From contig NZ_BMQT01000006.1 of the NCBI RefSeq assembly GCF_014648255.1, positions 124,001 through 188,000 of the forward strand: a stretch of DNA of 64,000 bases. Reading direction: 5' to 3'. The position numbers were made by a program, and so were the translations under genes. How positions within the stretch are numbered: position 1 is the stretch's first letter; the number at the start of each line of letters is the position of its first letter. Origin of the DNA: Nocardioides albus (GTDB taxonomy: Bacteria; Actinomycetota; Actinomycetes; Propionibacteriales; Nocardioidaceae). The notes under the pieces are model-generated. The model worked only from the letters and a program-made list of their open reading frames with translations, did not search any database and was not told where the DNA came from. Shown one piece after another: positions 35,136 to 44,900 of this stretch.

Positions 35136-35629
35136 TCATCAGACCGGCCACCACGGACGACGCTGCCGCCTGCGCGCGGATCTACGCCCCGTACGTCACC
35201 GACACCCTCGTCTCTTTCGAGACCGAGCCACCCACCACCGAGGAGATGGCCAGCCGGATCGAGGCGTCCCTCGCCGAGCACGCCTGGCTCGTCCTGGAGA
35301 GCGAAGACGAGGCCGGCCCGGAGGTGGTCGGCTACGCCTACGCCACTCAGCACCGCACCCGAGCTGCCTACCGCTGGGCCTGCGACGTGTCGATCTACCT
35401 CGACCAGGACCGCCGTGGCAACGGCGCGGGCAAGGCGCTCTATGGGGCCCTGTTCCCGCTCCTGAAGGAGCGCGGCTACCGCCGCGCGCTGGCAGGGATC
35501 GCGATACCGAACGACGCCAGCCTCGGGATCCACCGATCCTTCGGGTTCACCGAGGTCGGGACGTACCGCCGGATCGGCTGGAAGTTCGACGCCTGGCACG
35601 ACGTCACCTGGATGCAGCTCGATCTCTAG
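35132..35629 (+). CDS. GNAT acetyltransferase of the phosphinothricin/methionine sulfoximine type
   Basis: The 165-residue protein belongs to the Pat/Bar/MddA branch of GNAT enzymes. It opens MIIRPATTDDAAACARIYAPYVTDTLVSFETEPPT, then has GYAYATQHRTRAAYRWACDVSIYLDQDRRGNGAGKALY with the acetyl-CoA loop RRGNGAGKAL, and IGWKFDAWHDVTWMQ near the end. Members acetylate phosphinothricin, methionine sulfoximine or related glutamate analogues. As last gene of the hut operon it may detoxify a glutamate-like by-product (inference). Its TAG stop shares CTAG with the stop of the convergent permease gene. Confidence 0.88.
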   Translation: MIIRPATTDDAAACARIYAPYVTDTLVSFETEPPTTEEMASRIEASLAEHAWLVLESEDEAGPEVVGYAYATQHRTRAAYRWACDVSIYLDQDRRGNGAGKALYGALFPLLKERGYRRALAGIAIPNDASLGIHRSFGFTEVGTYRRIGWKFDAWHDVTWMQLDL

Positions 35630-36405
35630 CGCGGGTAGATGGCGACGAGGTCGCGGCGCACGACCTTGGCTCGGGCGATCAGCCGGAGCAGCACGGCTGA
35701 GGTGATCGCCTGCACCGCCAGGAGCCCGAGCAGGACGAGCACCTGGGCGGCACCTGCGTCCAGCGGCGTACCGCCACCGAGGAGGACCCCGATGAAGGCT
35801 CCCGGGAGGGTGACGAGCCCGACGGTCCTGGTCTGGTCGAGTCCCGGCATGAGCGCCTCCTTGGCCGTCGGCTGCAGCACCACGAAGGCCGCCTCGGCAG
35901 CCGGCAGGCCGAGCGCCAGCGCAGCCTCGTACGAGCCGTGGTTGGCCTTGATCTCGTCGGAGGCTCGGCGTCCGGTCAGCGTCGAGGCCGTCATCGCGCC
36001 ACCGATCAGGATGCCCGCGACCGGGATGATGCCGGCACCGTTGAACGGGACGACCCCCGAGATCAGGCACAGCCCGATGATCGGAAACGCCCCTGCCGCG
36101 ATCCCCGTGGCGACCCACGGCAGCTGACGCCAGGGAACCCCGATACGCCGCGCAGACGTCGTGCTCGCCACGACGAACATGAGCGCCGCGAACGCGAGAG
36201 AGGACCACAACGAGCTGAGCGCGGCGGCGATGACCAGCGACACCACGGCGAGCTGCACCACAGCGCGCAGCGCGGCACCCACCTGCTCGCGGCCCGCACC
36301 CAAGCGGCCCAGGAAGGATGCCAGGACGGCGATTGCCACCAGCGCCACCAGCACCAACGCCAGCCGTAGGTCCGGCGACGGCGCGACGGCTGTCTGTGCA
36401 AACAC
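35626..36405 (-). CDS. UPF0014 / FetB-like ABC transporter permease
   Basis: This is a 259-residue integral membrane protein with about seven hydrophobic segments and the UPF0014 signature FIIGLCLISGVVPFNGAGIIPVAGILIGGAMTASTLTGRR (partly visible as FPIIGLCL...GILIGGAMTA). In E. coli FetAB exports iron or raises resistance to oxidative stress. No ATPase partner (FetA) is adjacent, so the partner must lie elsewhere if needed. GTG 36405 is the only start, without a Shine-Dalgarno. It ends on the same CTAG as the GNAT gene. Confidence 0.88.
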   Translation of the reverse strand: MFAQTAVAPSPDLRLALVLVALVAIAVLASFLGRLGAGREQVGAALRAVVQLAVVSLVIAAALSSLWSSLAFAALMFVVASTTSARRIGVPWRQLPWVATGIAAGAFPIIGLCLISGVVPFNGAGIIPVAGILIGGAMTASTLTGRRASDEIKANHGSYEAALALGLPAAEAAFVVLQPTAKEALMPGLDQTRTVGLVTLPGAFIGVLLGGGTPLDAGAAQVLVLLGLLAVQAITSAVLLRLIARAKVVRRDLVAIYPR

Positions 36406-36468
36406 ACCGGGAGTCTGTCAGAGGACAGCGCTGTCACCCGGCAGGTCCCGGACCGGTCAGGAGATACT

Positions 36469-36500
36469 GAAGGGCCCTTCCTCGCGAGGAAGGGCCCTTC
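36469..36500 (-). terminator. Terminator after tRNA-Glu copy 1
   Basis: GAAGGGCCCTTC is repeated around CTCGCGAG to form a perfect 32-base palindrome, nine bases beyond the 3' end of the tRNA. It should terminate tRNA transcription before the permease gene. Confidence 0.8.
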
Positions 36501-36509
36501 TGTGCGTTG

Positions 36510-36582
36510 TACCCCCGACCGGATTTGAACCGGCGTTACCGCCGTGAGAGGGCGACGTCCTAGGCCGCTAGACGACGGGGGC
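36510..36582 (-). tRNA. tRNA-Glu(CTC), copy 1
   Basis: The 73-base minus-strand gene folds as a cloverleaf. The acceptor stem GCCCCCG pairs with CGGGGGT (terminal G-U), the D arm is GTCTAGCGGCCTAGGAC, the anticodon loop is CTCTCAC with anticodon CTC, and the T arm contains GGTTCAAATCC. CCA is not encoded. Its 73 bases and 14 flanking bases (36502-36588) are identical to the gene at 53337-53423. It forms the left edge of the protease island. Confidence 0.95.
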
Positions 36583-36703
36583 TTGCACGTCTGCGATGAC
36601 CTCTCGGCCCCGCAGGCAGGACGAAATATTACCTGATGTCCCTCCGAACCGACGCATCGGCATCGTCGCTGCCCGGCAGCGGCACGACGGATAGGCTCGG
36701 GTC

Positions 36704-37735
36704 ATGCTGAGTGAACTGGGCATGTCGGCATCAGCCCTCGAGGAAGAGGTCTACGGCTACCTCCTCGGCCGGAGCTCGACCTCCGCGAACGACATCTCAC
36801 AAGGCATCGGCAAAGGTGCGGGCGAGATCCTCGAGGCGCTGCTGGCACTGCGAGACCGAAATCTGGCGACGAGGATCCCGAGCGTCGCCGATGTCGGCGA
36901 CGATTCCGCGACCGGGCCCGACGAGGACGCGTTGTGGTCGGCCACTCCACCGGATGTCGCGCTCGGGCCGTCGGTGGGACAGATGCGTTCCGACCTGCTG
37001 CGGGCCGAGACTGCGCTGAGCTCGCTGGTGCAGGCCTACCACCGGAGAACACCTGCCACGCCGGAGTTCTTCGAGCTCTGGGAAGGCCGGCAGGCACAGG
37101 CGCAGCGTCTCGTCGAGCTCGAACGCAGCGCCACTCGCTCCATCTGGGTGTTCCAGACCGGCGGCAACGCCGTCGCGCCGGTGCCACTGACCTTCACCGA
37201 ACCGCGCGCACGCCCGCTTCCGGCGCCACCGCCGGCCCTCGATGAGAAGGATGTCTCGGAGCCGGTCACCAACGGCTCGGACATCAGCTATCGGGTGATC
37301 GTCGACACCGCCTTCCTCACCGAGCCGAGCGCGGTTCGAGCACTCGACGAGCGCCTGACGGAGGGCCACGACGTACGCGTGGTGGATCAGCAGCTGATCA
37401 AGCTCGCCATCGCCGACGAGTCGCTCGCGATGATGCAGATCAACGCGAACGCCTCGGTGACGTTCCAGGAGCCATTCGTACGCCTGGCGACCGAGCTCTT
37501 CCACGCCACGTGGCGCCGGTCCCGGCCCTATCTGCGGGAGGGCACCGATCTGAGCAGCGGTGACCGGCTCGTCCTGCAGCTGATGCTGTCCGGCCTGACC
37601 GACGACGCGATGGCCAAGCAGCTCGGCACCTCCTCCCGCACCGTCCAGCGTCGGCTGAGAGCGATGATGGACGTGGCCGAGGTCAGCAGCCGGATCCAGC
37701 TCGGTTGGTACGCGATGCGCAACAACTGGGTCTGA
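36704..37735 (+). CDS. TrmB-like / LuxR-type transcriptional regulator
   Basis: The 343-residue protein combines two DNA-binding-type modules. The N-terminal 60 residues (ALEEEVYGYLLGRSSTSANDISQGIGKGAGEILEALLALRDRNLATRI) resemble the winged helix of TrmB/MarR-like proteins. The middle (about 150-270) contains ISYRVIVDTAFLTEPSAVRALDERLTEGHDVRVVDQ, resembling phospholipase-D-like sensor domains. The C-terminus has a LuxR-type helix-turn-helix: LSSGDRLVLQLMLSGLTDDAMAKQLGTSSRTVQRRLRAMMD. It is convergent with the protease genes, ending 19 bp from the first, and is the only regulator in the island. Control of the proteases is inferred. Confidence 0.82.
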   Translation: MLSELGMSASALEEEVYGYLLGRSSTSANDISQGIGKGAGEILEALLALRDRNLATRIPSVADVGDDSATGPDEDALWSATPPDVALGPSVGQMRSDLLRAETALSSLVQAYHRRTPATPEFFELWEGRQAQAQRLVELERSATRSIWVFQTGGNAVAPVPLTFTEPRARPLPAPPPALDEKDVSEPVTNGSDISYRVIVDTAFLTEPSAVRALDERLTEGHDVRVVDQQLIKLAIADESLAMMQINANASVTFQEPFVRLATELFHATWRRSRPYLREGTDLSSGDRLVLQLMLSGLTDDAMAKQLGTSSRTVQRRLRAMMDVAEVSSRIQLGWYAMRNNWV

Positions 37736-37754
37736 ACCGGCTGCCGACCGGTGG

Positions 37755-40700
37755 TCAGCTGGGCATCAGCGCGACGTAGTCGGCCAACGACTTCCCCTGG
37801 TGCTTCAGCTGGGGCGCGGTGACGGTCGGGGCCGACGAGTTCTGCTTGAGGTAGTTCTGGCTCACCCAGGCCATGTCGCGTCGGTCCACGTCGCCATCGA
37901 AGTCGATGTCGGCGGCACGACGGTCGGTCCCGCGGGCCGCGTAGATCTCCGCCGCATCTCGGACGTCGATCACGTCGTCGCCGTTCACGTCGCCCGCGAC
38001 CAGCGCCGGCACGGTGGCGTAGCTGCTGCCGCCGATGCCGGCGTCGGTGTGGATCACGCCGCCGACCTTCTCGTACCAGGTGAAGTGTCCCGGTGCCCGG
38101 GCCACGAGCCGGTAGGGCTCCGCGGTCACCTGCAAGCCGGTGGCGAACCGGGCGGTCCGGTCGCCCACCACGGACGTCACCCCGCCGTCTGGGGCGATCA
38201 GGTCCACCTCCAGCCCGGCGGCGCTGTAGTCGCGGTCGGGGTCGAAGGCGTAGCCCGGTGTCAGCAGCGCCTCCGCCGCGGGACGAGCACTGAAGGCAAC
38301 CGAGGAGTTGAGCATCTGGACCGAGCCGTAGTACTGGGTGTTGACGTTGACTCGCGTGCCGTCAGCCGTCGTGCCGCCGGTGGTGTTGCTGCCGATCCCC
38401 ACGGACCCGGCCCAGGAGCCGTCGAGGACCTCATAGGTCACCTGGAGCGTCGGCAGCGCCGCCGTGGTCAGCGGCTTCGGCAACGCGATCTCCACGCTGC
38501 CCGATGAGGAGCCACCGTTCGGGTTGTCGGTGAACCGGAACGAGGTCGGCTCCATTGCGGTGAGCTCGTCGGTGGGCGTGACCGACTTGATCCGCATCGT
38601 CCGCGCGTCATAGCGGAAGCTCGCCCGAATCGACGTCCAGTCCTCGAGGTTGTGGATCCGCATGGTCTGCGTCACGACGTCGCCCGGGCCGGCCGCACGG
38701 GCGTCGGCGTCGACGACCAGATAGGGGTATCCCTCGTCGGCGAAGTTCACGAAACGGGTCTCACCCAGGTTCCCGGCTGCGTCTTGCGGCCAGATCCACA
38801 GTGGGCTGACCGGCGGGCCCTTGGGATAGGTGATCTCCTCCCGGATGTGGCCCGCGGCATCGGCGTTCTCGAATCCGTCCGGGGCGTTCGGGCTGAACTG
38901 GGCCCACAGGATGCGGCTGTCCGACTGGTCGATGTCGATCCCGGCCTTCCGGATCGCATCGACCTCGCCATCGTGGATGGTGCCGGTGATCTCTCGACCG
39001 GTCGCGTCCGCGGGGCGCTCCACGACCAGCGGCTTGGCCGGGTCTCGCGGCCCGAACTCGTCGTCGTACGTCGGTGCCTTGGTGTCCACGTAGATGTCGC
39101 GGACCTCGGTGTCGGTGTTGCCGTAGGCGTCGTTGCCGACGATCTTGAGCTGGTAGTGACCGTCGGTGAGCCACTTGCTGCGGGGGTCGACCGGCGCCAG
39201 CGGGTCGCCGGTCAGGTCGAAGTAGCGGCCGAGGATCACGGCCGGCCCGTAGTCGACGCCTTCGCGCAGTCCGATGGTGTTGATCGCGCCGACGTAGCCG
39301 ATCTCCTCGCCGTGCTCGTCGGCGACGAAGATGTCGATGGAGCGCAGCTGTCCGTCGATCCGCAGCGAGAACGTCGCTTCACCGCCGGCGGCCTCGCCGG
39401 CGCCGGTGCCCTGGTTGGTGCTCAGGACAGGCTTGATCATGTCGACCGCGGCGAGCCCGGTCTTGGCAAGGCGGAAGCCGAACGGAACGGTGAAGCGCTG
39501 GTTCGTCTCGGTGTCGGTGACGACGAGGCGGCCCTCGTAGTAGCCGGCCGCGGCATCGGCCGGCACCTTCAGCTCAGCGGCGAGCTTGCGCTGACCGCCC
39601 GGCCCGAGAGTGGCTGTGTCGGGAACCTCGAGCGTGATCCCGTTGGTCGCGGTGTCCTCGGACGAGTCGCCACCGCGGCCCAACTCGACGTCCAGCTGGT
39701 AGCGGGCGACCTTGTCGCCGCGGTTGCGAAGCGTCAGCGACCTGCCCTCCGCGACATCCTCGCCGTGCGGCAGGGTGCCGAAGTCGAGCGCCCCGGTGTC
39801 GTACGACTCGGTCGAGGTGACGCCGCCCGGCCCCACGAGCGCGAGCTCCGCGGCGACCCGGACGGCGCTGGTGGCATGGGCGGCCCGGTAGGGGTCGACC
39901 TGCCCGGCACCGGCGGCGAAGACGCTCGGGTCCCCCGCCAGCGGCGCCGCGGTGTTCATCAGCGCGACCTTGATGTCCTCGGGACTCCGGTCGGCGTCGT
40001 CCGCGAGCAGCAGGGCCGCGGCACCCGCGACGTAGGGGCTGGCCATCGAGGTGCCGCTGAGCCGTCCGTACGCGTGCTGGTAGTCGTCGCCGACGACCTC
40101 GTCGTCCTGGTCGACCATGTAGGCAGGCACCGCCGAACGCACGCTGACACCGGGGGCGGTGACCTCGGGCTTGATGCTGTTGGTGCCGAACACCGGGCCC
40201 CGCGAGCTGAACTCGGCCAGGCCTCCCTCGCCCAGGACGAAGCTGCCGTCCTCGGTGAAGGCGACCGTCGCGGTGCCGGAGCCGACCAGGGCCGCGATCG
40301 CGCGGCCGTCGTCGCTGGTGACCGAGAACGTGGGGACGAAGTCGTCGGACTCGCCCAGATAGTGACCGACGTGGCCTTCCTCTGGCTTGTCGTTGACCAG
40401 CAGCACGGCCAGCGCGCCACTCTCGGCGGCGTACTTCACCTTGTCGTTGAGCGAGATCGCTCCGCGAGTGACCACCACGACATGACCGGTGACCTCCTTG
40501 CCGGTGTAGTCGCGACGCTGACCGGTGCCGACGTCGGTCACCGGGTGTGTCCCGGCGATGATCGTGGCGGGGTCGGTGGACAGCGGACGGGCGAGAAGCC
40601 TGGCCTCGACGCGGGTGCCGCCGACGTCGGCCACGTAGGCCGGCAGCTGCATCGGTACGTCGTTGGCGCCGACGGTGATCGGCAGCGCCGCCGCCCCCGG

Positions 40701-41861
40701 GGTGCCGAGCGTGTAGGCGTCGGGGCCGCTGTTCCCGGCCGCGATCACCGTGACCACGCCGGAGAGCGCGAGCGAGTTGGCGGCCATCGCCTGCGGGCTG
40801 CCCGCGTCGTTGACCGCAGCGCCCAGGGACATGTTCACCACGTCCATGTCGTCGGCCAGGGCCTGGTCCATCGCGGCGATGATGTCGCTGGTGTAGCCGC
40901 TGCCGTAGGGACCGAGCACCCGGTAGGCGTACAGGTCGGCGTCGGGGGCGATCCCGGCCGCACCATGCTCTGAGCCTGGCTCGTCCTGGCCGGCGATGAT
41001 GCCGGCCACGTGCGTGCCGTGCTGGGTGTAGTAGGAGTTGCCGCCGGAGAACTCGCTGCGCTTCGACGCCTTCCAGTCGGCGTAGCTGGTCTCCATCGGG
41101 TCGGTGTCGTCGTCCACGAAGTCGCGGCCACCGACGTACACATCGCGCAGCGCCGGGTGGCGGTAGTCGATGCCGGTGTCGATGATGCCCACCTTGACGC
41201 CGTCACCGGTGATGCCGTCGCCGTGCAGCTGCGCCACACCGGCGGCGATCTCCTCCTGGGTGCGGCCCTCCGGCGCGGCGGCGAGCCTGCCTGCGACTCC
41301 GGCGCCGGCCTCGGGAGCGGAGAGCGTCGTCACCTCCGCGTCCGGCCAGACGGAGGCGACACCGTCGATCTCGGCGAGGTCCTCCAGCGCGGTCCCCGAG
41401 ACCCGCATGCTGAACCCGTTGAACGCCTCGTCGTAGGTACGGCGTACCTCGGCGGTGGTGCCCGAGCCCTTGCCGAACTTCTTGCCCAGGTGATCGCGGG
41501 AGCTCTCCCGCGCCTCGGACGCGCGCTCGGTCGCCTGCGCCATGGTCAGGGGGTGGCCCTTGCTGGCCGCGAGCAGTCGTTCGGTACGCGCCGGCGGCTG
41601 AGCCAGCGAGACGATCACGTCGACCGGCTTGTCCGCGGTCAACAGTGCGCGGTCGTCGACCTGGAGACCGCGGACCTCCACCTCTCCGAGCTGGTCCAGC
41701 GCCAGCCGCTGATCGGGGCTGAGGGAGGCGATGATCTCCTCGGCCGACTGCTGCGACGCCGCGGCGCCGGCCGCGGGTACGACCCCGGCCAGCGGGGTGG
41801 CCAGCGCCGCGACGGCGATGACGGGAAGGGCTGCTCGGGCCGAGCGCCACGACAGACTCAC
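37755..41861 (-). CDS. Giant secreted subtilisin-family protease with PA insert and dockerin-like C-terminus
   Basis: The 1368-residue protein has a signal peptide (1-34), a propeptide (about 75-180) and an S8 catalytic domain with D228 (GIIDTGID), H281 (HGTHVAG), N377 (AAGNSGP) and S605 (GTSMASP). A protease-associated (PA) insertion spans about 400-540 between the Asn and Ser motifs. Beta-sandwich domains follow. Near the C-terminus, DVNGDDVIDVRDAAEIYAARG and DIDFDGDVDRRDMAWVSQNYL form two dockerin-type calcium loops. No sortase or membrane anchor is present, so it should be released or bound through the dockerin module. It is the last of four minus-strand genes, 76 bp after the kelch-protease gene. 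Confidence 0.93.
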   Translation of the reverse strand: MSLSWRSARAALPVIAVAALATPLAGVVPAAGAAASQQSAEEIIASLSPDQRLALDQLGEVEVRGLQVDDRALLTADKPVDVIVSLAQPPARTERLLAASKGHPLTMAQATERASEARESSRDHLGKKFGKGSGTTAEVRRTYDEAFNGFSMRVSGTALEDLAEIDGVASVWPDAEVTTLSAPEAGAGVAGRLAAAPEGRTQEEIAAGVAQLHGDGITGDGVKVGIIDTGIDYRHPALRDVYVGGRDFVDDDTDPMETSYADWKASKRSEFSGGNSYYTQHGTHVAGIIAGQDEPGSEHGAAGIAPDADLYAYRVLGPYGSGYTSDIIAAMDQALADDMDVVNMSLGAAVNDAGSPQAMAANSLALSGVVTVIAAGNSGPDAYTLGTPGAAALPITVGANDVPMQLPAYVADVGGTRVEARLLARPLSTDPATIIAGTHPVTDVGTGQRRDYTGKEVTGHVVVVTRGAISLNDKVKYAAESGALAVLLVNDKPEEGHVGHYLGESDDFVPTFSVTSDDGRAIAALVGSGTATVAFTEDGSFVLGEGGLAEFSSRGPVFGTNSIKPEVTAPGVSVRSAVPAYMVDQDDEVVGDDYQHAYGRLSGTSMASPYVAGAAALLLADDADRSPEDIKVALMNTAAPLAGDPSVFAAGAGQVDPYRAAHATSAVRVAAELALVGPGGVTSTESYDTGALDFGTLPHGEDVAEGRSLTLRNRGDKVARYQLDVELGRGGDSSEDTATNGITLEVPDTATLGPGGQRKLAAELKVPADAAAGYYEGRLVVTDTETNQRFTVPFGFRLAKTGLAAVDMIKPVLSTNQGTGAGEAAGGEATFSLRIDGQLRSIDIFVADEHGEEIGYVGAINTIGLREGVDYGPAVILGRYFDLTGDPLAPVDPRSKWLTDGHYQLKIVGNDAYGNTDTEVRDIYVDTKAPTYDDEFGPRDPAKPLVVERPADATGREITGTIHDGEVDAIRKAGIDIDQSDSRILWAQFSPNAPDGFENADAAGHIREEITYPKGPPVSPLWIWPQDAAGNLGETRFVNFADEGYPYLVVDADARAAGPGDVVTQTMRIHNLEDWTSIRASFRYDARTMRIKSVTPTDELTAMEPTSFRFTDNPNGGSSSGSVEIALPKPLTTAALPTLQVTYEVLDGSWAGSVGIGSNTTGGTTADGTRVNVNTQYYGSVQMLNSSVAFSARPAAEALLTPGYAFDPDRDYSAAGLEVDLIAPDGGVTSVVGDRTARFATGLQVTAEPYRLVARAPGHFTWYEKVGGVIHTDAGIGGSSYATVPALVAGDVNGDDVIDVRDAAEIYAARGTDRRAADIDFDGDVDRRDMAWVSQNYLKQNSSAPTVTAPQLKHQGKSLADYVALMPS

Positions 41862-41937
41862 GGTGTTGTTCTCCTGGTTCCTGGTTCGTTTCAGCTGGTC
41901 GACAGGGCAGACCCTCGCGGGCGACCGCCCCGCCTGT

Positions 41938-44900
41938 TCAGCAGCGTTGTTCGAGCGTGAGGTCGACGATCGTCGCCCGGCCCTTGTTCCTGACCTTGAC
42001 CTCGCTGCTGGCCGCGGTCCATCCGTCTCGCAGTGCTGAGACTCGCACCGGATTGTGCGCGGTGTCGACCCAGCGGAGGTAGGCGCCGTCGTCCCCGGTC
42101 AGACCGGTCCAGCGCACCCCGGCATCGACCTGGACTGTGGCACCGGTCAGCGGCCCGGTCTCCCCGTTGCAGGAGTCGCCCTTGATGGTCCCGACCACAG
42201 CACCCCAGGTGCTGGGGACCGGCGAGGTCACGGTGACCTCGACCCCGGCCGTCGGGTACGGGGTGTCCTCGAGGAGGCGGAGGCTCGCCCGCACCTCCCC
42301 GGGCTGGGCGATCGCGGCACCGTCCAGAGCAAGGGTCACCTCGGCCTGCTCCCCGGGCGCGAGAGTTATCTCTCCCGGAGAGAGCGCCATCCAGCGTACG
42401 TCCGACGCCGCCCCGAGGCAGTCTCCCTGGCCGGACAGCAACGAGACCTGGGTGGACACCGAGGTGCCGTTCGGCGATCCGCCGAGCGTGTAGAAGCCGC
42501 AGGCGGAGGCGCCGCGATAGACCGGCGTCGGCGCGTTCGGAAGCGCCGTCCAGGCGTCGGTCTGCGGGTCGTAGGCCCAGCCGGCGGTGGTGATGCTCGC
42601 CCCGGCGATACCACCGGAGACCAGCAGCCGTCCGCCTTGGGCGGCGACGCCGGAGCCCCAGTGAGCGACCGGCATCGGGGTGAGCGCCGACCAGGCGTTC
42701 TTCACCGGGTCGTAGACGTAGGCGGCCCGGACCGCGGAGGCGCCGTTGCTCCCGCCGGCGCAGTAGACCTTGCCCCGGATCGCGCCGCAGTTGAGCCAGC
42801 CGGCCTTCACCGGGTAGTCGGCCAGCCGCTCGAAGGAGTCGGCGCCCGCGTCATAGGCGAACACCTCGCTGTGGTCGCACGAGCTCGCGCACCCGCCGAC
42901 GGTCAGGATCCGGCCATCGAGGACGGCCGTGCCGGCCGCGGCCAGCGGGACCGGGTGCTCCGCGCCCCGGCTCCAGGTGTCGGTGCCCGGGTCGTAGAGC
43001 TGCGTCCGGGCGACGGGATCGCCCCCGGCGGCCCAGCCGCCGAGCATCACGAACCGGCCGTCCACGAACGCACCGGCCGGCCTCTGCCGGGCCTGGGGCA
43101 TGTCCGCGATCCGCCGCCAGCCCAGGTCGGGGTCCAGCATCCAGCTGGTCGCGACCGGACCGGCGCCGAGGGTGCCGCCGAAGTTGTAGAGCCGGTTTCC
43201 GAGCGTTCCGGCGACGCTGTCCACGGTCCCCTGCGGCATCGCGGCCTGGCTCTGCCAGCCCTCGGCGAGGGTGCCGGCTGGGGCCCGGGAGCTGCGCGGC
43301 GCAGCATCGTCGAGCGGGCCGACGTCCTGCAGCGGGGTCACCTCGGCGCGCTGGGTACGGGTCGTGCCGAGGTCGGTCATCGCCGCCTGCGGTGCCTGGT
43401 AGCCCTCCGGGACGGCGAGGTCGCCGCCGCGGTCACGCTCCGCCAGCCGGACGGTGGCCGGGGCGGATCCGGTGTTCTCCACCGTCACGGTCCGCTCGGC
43501 CTTCGCGCCGATCGGCACGGTAGCGGCGATCTGGCCGGTGGAGACCTTCAGCCGTCCGGCGGCCAGCTCCAGCTCGGTCTCCACGACCTCGTCGGCGACG
43601 ACCGACAGCGCATCGGTGGCGGTCTGGTACTCCGCCAGCGTCGCGGTGACCTCGCGGTCGCCGGCCGGCGCGAAGAACCTCACCAGACCGTCGTCGAGAG
43701 CGGGGTCGGCCGGGGTTGTCACCGACGTCGAGGTGACCGAGCCCGCGCTGATCCGCGCACCCGGCAGGCCGGCGCCGGTGTTCCCGTCGGAGACCTGCCC
43801 GACCACGAGCCCACCGGGCGCCGGGTGGCACCCGACGTTCTCGTCCTCGGCGTTGGCCCAGTCCAACGCGTTCTCGAACACCAGCTCGCTGGTCTCGGAC
43901 CAGTCGTCGGTGTCCCGGGTGTAATAGGGCGAGTGCATCGCGAGCAGCACGTACCGGCTGGTCGCCCGCTGCTGCACCGCGATCGCGGCGCCGCGAGATC
44001 CCGCGGTCGAGGAGCCGACGGTCGCCAGGACCTGCCGGCCGTCGCCGTCGTACCCGTTGAACCACTTCATCCAGGCCGGCAGCCCGGGCTCGTGGTCCCA
44101 GCGTTCGCCGACCTTCACACCGGCGAGCACCGGGTGCTCGGCGACCGCCTCGAGGTAGCCGGTCTCGCCCGCCGCGGCTTCGGCTCCACCGGTCGAGGTC
44201 GGGACCCCGGCGTACTTCGCCAGCGTCGTGACGCCGCCCCAGGTGCCCTTCTGGCTGTCGGTGAAGACCACGCCGGTGCCCTCGGCGTCCATCCGGGTGA
44301 GGAAGCTGGTGAAGGCAGCCTGCCGAGGATCGGTGTAGCTGTAACCCCAGACGACGATGTCGTACCCGGTGATACCGGCGATCTGACCCGGCCGGACCAT
44401 GTCGACGGCGATCCGGCGCTGGTCGAACCGGGCCCGGAACTGTTCGGGGAGGTCGGTGACGACCGCGATCCGCGGCTGGGCCTTGACGTAGCCGGGCGCG
44501 TCGGCGCAGTCGGTCGGGTCCACCTTCGCGACCAGGTCGACAGGTCCGTTCGTCCCAGCAGGATCCAGCGTCGTGCTTGCCGGCTGGTAGCCGCTGTCGA
44601 CCGGGCTGGCGGTGAGGTCGTACGCCGCGCCGGTCGGTAGCTCGACGGCGTACTCACCGGTCGCCGGGTCGGTGAAGGTGGTCACCGGGGTGCCGGGAAC
44701 CGAGACCTTCGCATAGAGGGGCCAACCGTGCCCGGAGCCGTCGGCGACCTTCCCTGCGACCCGCTGCGTCGGGGCCTTCGCCAGCTCGGCGTCGTGGCTG
44801 GTCGACTTTCCGACGGCGATCTCGACGCCGGCCTTCTCCTGGGTGGTGTAGCCGAACGCCGAGACCTTCACGGTGTAGCTGCCGACCGGCAGCGCCATCC

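Noticed and set aside
37755..38050. Cellulosome component
   Set aside because: A dockerin-like module alone does not imply a cellulosome. No cohesin, scaffoldin or glycoside hydrolase is in the window.
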